DNA from: Asparagopsis taxiformis
Taxonomy: Eukaryota > Rhodophyta > Florideophyceae > Bonnemaisoniales > Bonnemaisoniaceae
Direction: 5' to 3'
NCBI GenBank assembly: GCA_030407315.1
Contig: JALQPE010002134.1
Span: forward strand, 1 to 35,036
DNA: 35,036 nt
The notes below the pieces were generated by a model. That model was not told the origin of the DNA and searched no databases. It saw only the letters and a program-made list of their open reading frames with translations. Below, one piece after another: positions 28,911 to 35,036 of the stretch; the first letter of the stretch is position 1, and each line of letters starts with the position of its first letter. The position numbers and the translations under genes are program-made.

Positions 28911-31900
28911 CTTCTTCATTATCATCTGTGAATTGGTAATCAGTGTTGGTGTAGAAGCGGTTGAGATAGAAACGGTGGTCCGACCAGTGCATTTGTTTCG
29001 TAAATGGCTTGACTGGAAAGTTACTTCGTACGATGTGCACGGTGCCAGATATAGTAGATGCAGGAATGAGGTCAAACCAAGGACCACCTGCACTGTGGGA
29101 TGCAGTGTCATTGCTGTCAACGGATCCGTTGTCCGGGTCCCATGTGGACCACTTTAAACAAATGCACCCAAGTGATTTTTCCACAGCGGTTTTTGGGGCA
29201 AAGCAGGTCATATACTGAACGAAAGCGAGTTCTACAGGTTGAAACAGGTTTGGAGACTGCAGGCGTACCAGTGCCAGGACGCGCCCTACCCATATGGTTC
29301 TGTAGTCATCGGCAGTTCCGGAGATGACGACAAAGGAGTACTGCGATCTCTTTGCGGGGCCGAACGATGAAGTTGCAAAGACGCGCTGCTGCTTGTGCCT
29401 CGACACGTTTGTGGGGCGAAGCATGCCACTGTGCGGGTCAAAGTCGTCGGCATCTGGGACGTACCCTCCCATGACGTAGGCGGACTTTACCACGGTGACG
29501 GAAATGTCCATGTCATGTATTGGAGGGCCTTCTGCCGTGGCGCGCAGTCTAGCGAGGGTGAGGAACGCTTGTGCAGCTGTGTCACCGAGTTGCTGGAATA
29601 GCGTTATGGTGCCAGACGGGAACGAGGAGTTGTGCAGCGGCAAAAGAGTGGCAGGATCGGGCTGTCCGTCGATATCTGCAACGAGGAGGGTTGCATCGGG
29701 CAGCAGGGAGGCAAAGTCGTGCAGTGCAACGGTGAATCCGTCGCGAACGAGTACTGCACCGTCTGTGGGCGATATCATGCGTGCGTTTCCCAATGTGTTC
29801 GATGGGGTATGACCAGTTGGAGTGGCCAAGGAGAATTCCATGTGGCGAATAGTCTCTTCCATGGCTGTGGAGCGCCTTCGAGAGGTTTTCCTATAACTCT
29901 GTTTGAACAGAAGATGCGAGTGTTCGTAGGGGCCTGCATCAATGTGTTCCAGGGCGCCATATCTCTGCAAGTCACCGGGAAGATGGTCTAGAAGATGGAA
30001 CTTGAAAGTTTTGAGACCTGTGGTGTGGAATGGGCCGAGGGTGGAGAGCATTGATTGTTTGAAATAGGAAATGGAGTTCTGGAGGCTTTCTAGTTCGGCG
30101 GCAGTCCAGTGCTTGATGCGACCGCGTTTCATGACCCATGCGACGAGGTCAGAGTATTGCGTGCAGATGGAAGTGAGGGGGGCTGTATCTACTTCGTCAC
30201 AGCATGTGTCAATGAATGCTGCGATGAAAGGGAACACCATGTCGACATGGTGATAGTCTTTGGCTGCGAGCATGCCGCGTATGCCGTCCTCCGTGAAGAG
30301 GCCGTTCAAATTGGTGCCCTTCTCACCCTTGGAGAAGTCGACATGAAGACCGGTGATGTAGTAGTCGCGTTCGATAGCGGACAGAATGCTGTTTGAGCCG
30401 GCGAGGATGGATTTTTTCACCTTCTTGAAGGTGCGAGGTGTCCCGGAATGGGAGGCAGTGGTGGTGAGGTCTGGGGAGCTGAGGCGGTGGACAATGCACT
30501 GTTTGATGAGCTTTGAGATGCCGAGGTGGAGATTGTGCAGAGGCTCGAAGGAGAAAATGTTGTAGGGGTCTAGGGGACTGTTGGTGGGTAAAAGAGCGGT
30601 CGATTCGAGGACAGAGTGTTGTTCGAGGAGGGAGAGAGCTTCGAGCGGAGCAGTTGTATGCTCCTGAGCGCTCTCTTGGCGTGCAGAGCGTGTATCATCG
30701 AGGGAGCGGGGCTGGTGTGGCGCGCTGGATTCAAGTTGAGTGGCGGGGATGTAGCAGCGGTGGCAGGGATGTGTGGTGGTAGTGCTGTTGCGAGTGCATG
30801 AGAGCTCTTTGGCCTCTGGAAAGTCGCAGCAATAATTGGCTAGGATGGGAAAGCATTGGCGGGCAGTTGCAGTGGAGTCTGTGCAGGGGAACCCGGAAGA
30901 GAACGCGGTGGATAGGGACGAAAACACTTTTTCGAGTGCTTTATGAAGAATATCAATTTTGCGAGCGCGACTAGCAGAACTAGAGGTTGTCGGCATTTCA
31001 TCACCGAACAAGGCGTTGGACGAAGGGTTAACAATGTACGGAAGATACCCGACGATGGTGAGGCCGGTACGGATGCAGTGGCGACGGAGGGGGGCGGAGA
31101 AGTTGAGCAGTGTGACGTGTATGGGGTATGCGACGATTGCGGAGCTCTTGAGGCTTGTGCTGCTCTTGTCGGAGTACACTTGGAGGAGGCCGGCAAAGGA
31201 GGAAGCGGTGGGATCATTTTCCTCTGCCCATACGACCTGTGGATCTTCCGAGAGCTGCACGCGCTGTCTAGTAACCTGGTGCAGCGTTTTCGCGAATTCT
31301 GTGTGTAGGGGATGAGAAAATATTGCGGTGCCGTCTGGGGCGGTCTGTGGGGAGGGGTGGAAGAGAGTATTTTGGTCGTTAGCCAGTGCTAACTGCCTGC
31401 GGAGCATGTCGACTGGGTCGCGGAGGTACAGCTGTGCCGAGTACTTACCAGTTTTGTCTGGAATGATGTGGCTCTTGTAACCTTCGGTGCGGAAATGTGT
31501 TTCGACCATGGAAGCGGTAACGTGGCGACATTCTTCTACGGTGCGAACGGCGCTGTTGAACTTTTCTAGGGAGAATGCGGGGTCTTGTAGGATGGTGATG
31601 ACTTCGCTCACGCGGCCAGCGCCGGCCTTGTACTCGAGGGTTGTGAGACTGGCGGCGAGGGATTGCACGAGGAGGTCTGCGCGGGAGGGGGTTGAGGTTG
31701 GTGGCAGTGAAGCGTCACAGGGTGAGTCGCTGGAGGAAGCACGACCAGATTCTGGGTCTGGGGAGCTGGGTTGCGGGGAATCATGGTCGCCGTTTCGAGC
31801 AGGCTCATGGGTGACGGCAGGGACACGAGCGTTGTTGAAATGTTGGGGAGAGGGGTTGAAACGGTAGCGACACGTTCGCTCATGCAGCGCGAGCGCATAA

Positions 31901-31944
31901 GCATCTACGCAGTAGTAGAAGCACCCTTCATACTTGCATTCCAT
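28906..31944 (-). CDS. CACTA/Plavaka-like DDE transposase
   Basis: One uninterrupted frame of 1012 residues; ATG at 31944 in a CGACATGG context. The N-terminus is a C2HC zinc-finger-like motif (C3, C8, H21, C25). The RNase H-like core has the signature order of Plavaka/CACTA-type transposases: LLQVYSDKSSTS with D259 followed by YPIHVTLLN, then ILANYCCDFPEAKE with D374 and PCHRC, then FSFEPLHNLHLGISKLI (about 465-480), and finally FKFHLLDHLPGDLQRYG with EHSHLLFKQSYRKTSRR, where E674 is the candidate third acidic residue. The C-terminal YRTIWVGRVLALVRL and VELAFVQY resemble the late domain of such proteins. The enzyme would cut and paste its element. All motifs look intact, so it may be active or recently active. 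I could not identify terminal inverted repeats. Family assignment is by motif memory only. Confidence 0.75.
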   Translation of the reverse strand: MECKYEGCFYYCVDAYALALHERTCRYRFNPSPQHFNNARVPAVTHEPARNGDHDSPQPSSPDPESGRASSSDSPCDASLPPTSTPSRADLLVQSLAASLTTLEYKAGAGRVSEVITILQDPAFSLEKFNSAVRTVEECRHVTASMVETHFRTEGYKSHIIPDKTGKYSAQLYLRDPVDMLRRQLALANDQNTLFHPSPQTAPDGTAIFSHPLHTEFAKTLHQVTRQRVQLSEDPQVVWAEENDPTASSFAGLLQVYSDKSSTSLKSSAIVAYPIHVTLLNFSAPLRRHCIRTGLTIVGYLPYIVNPSSNALFGDEMPTTSSSASRARKIDILHKALEKVFSSLSTAFSSGFPCTDSTATARQCFPILANYCCDFPEAKELSCTRNSTTTTHPCHRCYIPATQLESSAPHQPRSLDDTRSARQESAQEHTTAPLEALSLLEQHSVLESTALLPTNSPLDPYNIFSFEPLHNLHLGISKLIKQCIVHRLSSPDLTTTASHSGTPRTFKKVKKSILAGSNSILSAIERDYYITGLHVDFSKGEKGTNLNGLFTEDGIRGMLAAKDYHHVDMVFPFIAAFIDTCCDEVDTAPLTSICTQYSDLVAWVMKRGRIKHWTAAELESLQNSISYFKQSMLSTLGPFHTTGLKTFKFHLLDHLPGDLQRYGALEHIDAGPYEHSHLLFKQSYRKTSRRRSTAMEETIRHMEFSLATPTGHTPSNTLGNARMISPTDGAVLVRDGFTVALHDFASLLPDATLLVADIDGQPDPATLLPLHNSSFPSGTITLFQQLGDTAAQAFLTLARLRATAEGPPIHDMDISVTVVKSAYVMGGYVPDADDFDPHSGMLRPTNVSRHKQQRVFATSSFGPAKRSQYSFVVISGTADDYRTIWVGRVLALVRLQSPNLFQPVELAFVQYMTCFAPKTAVEKSLGCICLKWSTWDPDNGSVDSNDTASHSAGGPWFDLIPASTISGTVHIVRSNFPVKPFTKQMHWSDHRFYLNRFYTNTDYQFTDDNEEE

Positions 31945-32392
31945 GTCGAGTTTTGACGCAAAAGGGAGGATTGCGAGCTGAACAGGGGAGACTGTGCCGT
32001 CCAGATGCGACCAATTTTATTTTTGTGGTGCTTTCGAGACTTGGAATGTAACGTGTTCGTAGTTTTTTGGGTAGTAGTTTTGTGCTCACTCCAGCTGACA
32101 TCCCAACGGTGGAATTTAACCGAGAGTTCAATCATTTCCAACTGTTACATCACATTGCGTGCTGGCAACGTGTGCATGGAAGGACGAACGACTGCCCTGG
32201 GAGATGAATTTTCAATTAATTCATTTGTAATAATAAACTTTTTTATTTCCAAACTTCGTGGAATCTGAATGTGCTTTACAGCGGATATGCCACAGATCAT
32301 GTAAGGAAAGCAAATGGATTCTCATATATATGATTATATGTTTATATTCGTTGTTCTCGATCCGGATCTCTTTGTTCGGGGAATCAGAGACC
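31945..32392. promoter_or_regulatory. Divergent region between transposase and microexon gene
   Basis: AT-rich in its right half. It must hold the transposase promoter and probably that of the plus-strand microexon gene. No named site is recognised. Confidence 0.3.
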
Positions 32393-33686
32393 ATGGCTTG
32401 GGCCATACTCAATCTCACTGCCGGCGATGATTTCGAGTATGCACAGCAAGACTTAAGCGGACGCAGAAAGCTGTCCGGTCGACGCCGCAGGCTCCACTCC
32501 GCCCTCATCACCGACTGATCTTCTTTGACCGACTTTGCTTTGTACGTGCGCGAATCTTGATCAAGATTCGCGCACGTACCTTCGTTCCATCCTCTACCCT
32601 CGAGGGTATGCGTTGAGGGAAGCGTGGGTTTTGAGTCTGACTATTTCCGTTGATGCGATATTTTTCATGGGAAGCCTGTTGACTGATGGTGTGTATTGAG
32701 CGGAGGATGGAAGAGAGGTACGTGAAGTTTTGAAAGTATGCTGTGAGGGAAGGTTGATTTTGAGTCTGACTGTTGTGGTTGATTCCGATGTTGTGTAGAT
32801 GATGCAGGAATGTTGATGACGGAAGGTAAGTTTCATTGAGTGCCAAGATGTGCTTTGCGAAGATATGGACTGCTGACTATGATTATTGTTAATTGCAAGG
32901 TTTTTGGATCATGGTTTGTATTGTGTGTAGGATGGATGAGAGGTACATTTGCGAGTTCTCAGGGTATGTAGCGAGGGAAACGTTGGTTTTCAATCTGACT
33001 GTTGCGATTGAATCCGATGTTGCGTAGGTGATGGAGGAATAGTGATGACGGAAGGTAAGTCACATTGGGCGCCCAGACCGGTTGTGCGAAGATGCGGAAT
33101 GCTGACTACTTTTCTTGGCTACACGATTACGTGATTTATGGTTTTTATTGTGTGCAGGATGGAACAGGTAAAGTAAGTGTGCGAGTTTTGAAAGTAAGCA
33201 GCGAGGGAAGGTTGGTTTTGAGTCTGACTATTTCCGTTGATGCGATATTTTTCATTGGAAGCCTATTGAGTCATGGTGTGTATTGTGTGGAGCGAAGGTA
33301 AGTGTGCGAGTTTTGAAAGTATGCTGTGATGGAAGGTTGGTTTTGAGTCTGACTGTTGTGGTTGATTCCGATGTTGTGTAGATGATGCAGGAATGTTGAT
33401 GACAGAAGGTAAGTTTTACTGAGCACCAAGACTTGTTTTGCGAAGATATGGACTGCTGACTTTGATTATTCATTGCAAGGTTTTTGGATCATGGTTTGTA
33501 TTTTGTGTAGGATGGATGATTCAGTCATCCTCTCGGAGAGGTAAGTAAGGGAGTTTCTAGGATATCTGTCGTGGTAAGCGTTGCTTTTGAGTCTGACTGT
33601 TGTGGTTGATTCTGATGTTGTGTATGTGATGCAGGAGTGGTGAAGCAGGAACGGCAGGACTGAAGGAGAGTGAAGAAGGGATGTAG
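32393..33686 (+). CDS. Microexon gene: tandem 12-30 nt phase-2 exons
   Basis: Eight small exons with GT-AG borders keep one frame through 32706-33686: 32706-32717 (12 nt), 32808-32825 (18), 32931-32942 (12), 33037-33054 (18), 33158-33172 (15), 33271-33297 (27), 33391-33408 (18), 33511-33540 (30), then a terminal exon 33635-33686 ending in TAG. Introns are 90-105 nt with donors such as GTACGT and GTAAGT and CTGACT branch sites. Every internal exon is a multiple of three and every junction splits a codon after its second base. Exon peptides are highly charged: MEER, NVDDGR, MDER, NSDDGR, MEQV, NVDDRR, MDDSVILSER, SGEAGTAGLKESEEGM. Introns are copies of about three types. The sixth exon could start nine bases earlier. 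The 5' end is uncertain: a preceding exon ends at 32605 before GTATGC, and an ATG at 32393 in GACCATGG may begin the protein through a weak 32478-32565 intron. Function unknown. Confidence 0.6.
32542..32579. repeat. Perfect 38-bp palindrome
   Basis: Two 19-bp arms with no spacer (left arm GTACGTGCGCGAATCTTGA), immediately upstream of the microexon array. It lies in or beside a candidate first intron. Confidence 0.85.
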
Positions 33687-34009
33687 GAAGATGGGGAATG
33701 AAGCTGTGAGGTGTTTCTGGTATGTGTATATTTTGGGGCATACGATAGAAGTGAGAGTGCGTTTCAAGTGGTGTAAGATTTTGCTGACCATGTTCGTGTT
33801 TGATGTCTTGATGATTTAATGGGCTGGGGTGGTGTCGAGGAAAGCGGGGATGGTATTGGGAAGGAGCGTATTTTTTGTAATCTAGGTCGTGAGGGTTCTT
33901 GCAGTATGTGCGGATGGTGGTGCATGGCGTTCGGATGGTAGGGAGAACGCGATAGTGAGGGAGATGGGTGATCGACGATATGCTGACAGGTATTTTGTAT
34001 TCTGGCTGG
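33687..34009. other. 3' flank of the microexon gene
   Basis: No gene is recognised. The nearest AATAAA on the plus strand is at 34140-34145. Confidence 0.35.
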
Positions 34010-34102
34010 ATACGTATTTCCTATTCTAACCGGGTATTTATTTCCTATTCTAACCGGGTATTTATTTCCTATTCTGACCAGATATGTATTCCCTATTCTA
34101 GA
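34010..34102. repeat. Short tandem repeat, 24-bp unit, about four copies
   Basis: CTATTC recurs at 34021, 34045, 34069 and 34093 within a unit containing TTTCCTATTCTAACCGGGTA. The last copies are diverged. Confidence 0.8.
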
Positions 34103-34224
34103 GAGACGTATTGTATACGAGCAGTTTCCTAAATGAGAGAATAAAATACGGTCCGATATGGGCCCTGAATTTACCATCCGCTGTAATTTCTTCCCTCCCG
34201 GTTTTCGCTGATATATTGTATACT

Positions 34225-34697
34225 GGATGTCGGGTCCTAGTATTCCGCCATATGTACTAGAGAAAGTGGATGTCGGGTCCTAGTATTCCGCCATATGTAC
34301 TAGAGAAAGTGGATGTCGGGTCCTAGTATTCCGCCATATGTACTAGAGAAAGTGGATGTCGGGTCCTAGTATTCCGCCATATGTACTAGAGAAAGTGGAT
34401 GTCGGGTCCTAGTATTCCGCCATATGTACTAGAGAAAGTGGATGTCGGGTCCTAGTATTCCGCCATATGTACTAGAGAAAGTGGATGTCGGGTCCTAGTA
34501 TTCCGCCATATGTACTAGAGAAAGTGGATGTCGGGTCCTAGTATTCCGCCATATGTACTAGAGAAAGTGGATGTCGGGTCCTAGTATTCCGCCATATGTA
34601 CTAGAGAAAGTGGATGTCGGGTCCTAGTATTCCGCCATATGTACTAGAGAAAGTGGATGTCGGGCCCTAGTATTCCGCCATATGTACTAGAGAAAGT
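34225..34697. repeat. Minisatellite, 43-bp unit, 11 copies
   Basis: Units start with GGATGTCGGGTCC at 34225 and every 43 bases to 34655. Only the last shows a clear substitution (GGGCCC). Each unit contains CTAGTA and, 18 bases later, TACTAG, so it can form a short hairpin. Near-identity implies recent expansion or homogenisation. Confidence 0.95.
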
Positions 34698-34830
34698 GGA
34701 CGTCCGCATCCAAAAAATTTTATTTTTTTTTTTGGACGCGGACGTTCATTTGTTCTAGTAAATCTCGGGGCCGACTAGGACCCGTACTAGAGAGACTGGA
34801 CGTCCGCGTCCACTTCCGAAAACACAGACG
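34698..34830 (-). repeat. GGACGTCC element adjoining the minisatellite
   Basis: GGACGTCC occurs at 34698 and 34798, and GGACGCGGACG near 34734, around a run of T. Bases 34784-34830 match 12408-12454 on the opposite strand at about 41 of 47 positions, so the minisatellite belongs to the same element type as 12408-12620. Confidence 0.6.
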
Positions 34831-35036
34831 GCTGTTGTAAATGTCTGACAGATCTTGAGGAAGCGATAGACGCAATCAGCACCGTGTAGTGCATCAAGGG
34901 CTTTCGTGGCCATTGCTGAGAACTTTCCTCAATGACATTATTGCAGGATAAGGCAGAAAAACCCGGCGGCTTCGAGATTGAAGAATTCATTGCGCAGATT
35001 GAATGAATGCAATTGACGGAGAATGCAGAAGTCTAC
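34831..35036. other. Window end, nothing recognised
   Basis: A short minus-strand open frame runs out of the neighbouring repeat. No gene is supported. Confidence 0.3.

Noticed and set aside
34225..34697. Telomeric or subtelomeric repeat
   Set aside because: The unit is 43 bp with no short telomere-like motif, and it adjoins an element also found inside the window at 12.4 kb.

Overview
The window is nuclear DNA of a eukaryote whose lineage I cannot fix. It encodes SET domains, a cut-and-paste transposase of the CACTA/Plavaka type, and GT-AG introns of about 50-105 nt with CTGAC-like branch sites. Starts sit in CCATGG-like contexts. Most long genes are single-exon, GC is roughly 48-50%, and about half of the sequence is repeats. 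A fungus fits the short introns and the Plavaka-like transposase. Another intron-poor eukaryote, such as a red alga, is not excluded.

Layout. 412-690: array of small palindromes. 1291-2823 (+): disrupted coiled-coil gene. 3088-4449 (-): unknown protein with a possible Tudor/Agenet-like N-terminus, divergent from 4963-8431 (+), a ParB-like + amino-methyltransferase + SET fusion. 8739-10105: two copies of a block of nested perfect palindromes. 10520-12410 (-): frameshifted 2-oxoglutarate (2OG) dioxygenase-like pseudogene. 12408-12620: GGACGTCC-rich repeat. 12770-13720: strongly pyrimidine-rich stretch. 14040-15080, 19571-20727 and 24455-26310: three clusters of one hairpin-bearing repeat, called here the R element. 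Between them lie 15354-19286 (-), a ParB-like + 2OG dioxygenase fusion, and 20950-24147 (-), a second methyltransferase + SET fusion. 26543-28828 (+): intact relative of the first disrupted gene, tail-to-tail with the transposase at 28906-31944 (-). About 32393-33686 (+): a gene made of phase-2 microexons of 12-30 nt. 34010-34830: tandem repeats and a second GGACGTCC element.

How the genes may work together (inference). Two proteins join a bacterial-type DNA amino-methyltransferase (N6-methyladenine or N4-methylcytosine type) to a histone-methyltransferase-type SET domain. One intact protein and one pseudogene carry an Fe(II)/2OG dioxygenase of the kind that can remove or oxidise methyl groups. 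ParB-like modules occur on both a putative writer and the putative eraser. The locus therefore looks like a linked DNA/histone mark writing and erasing set embedded in repeats, either a mobile or selfish epigenetic cassette or a host system acting on repeats. All domain calls were made by eye from motifs.
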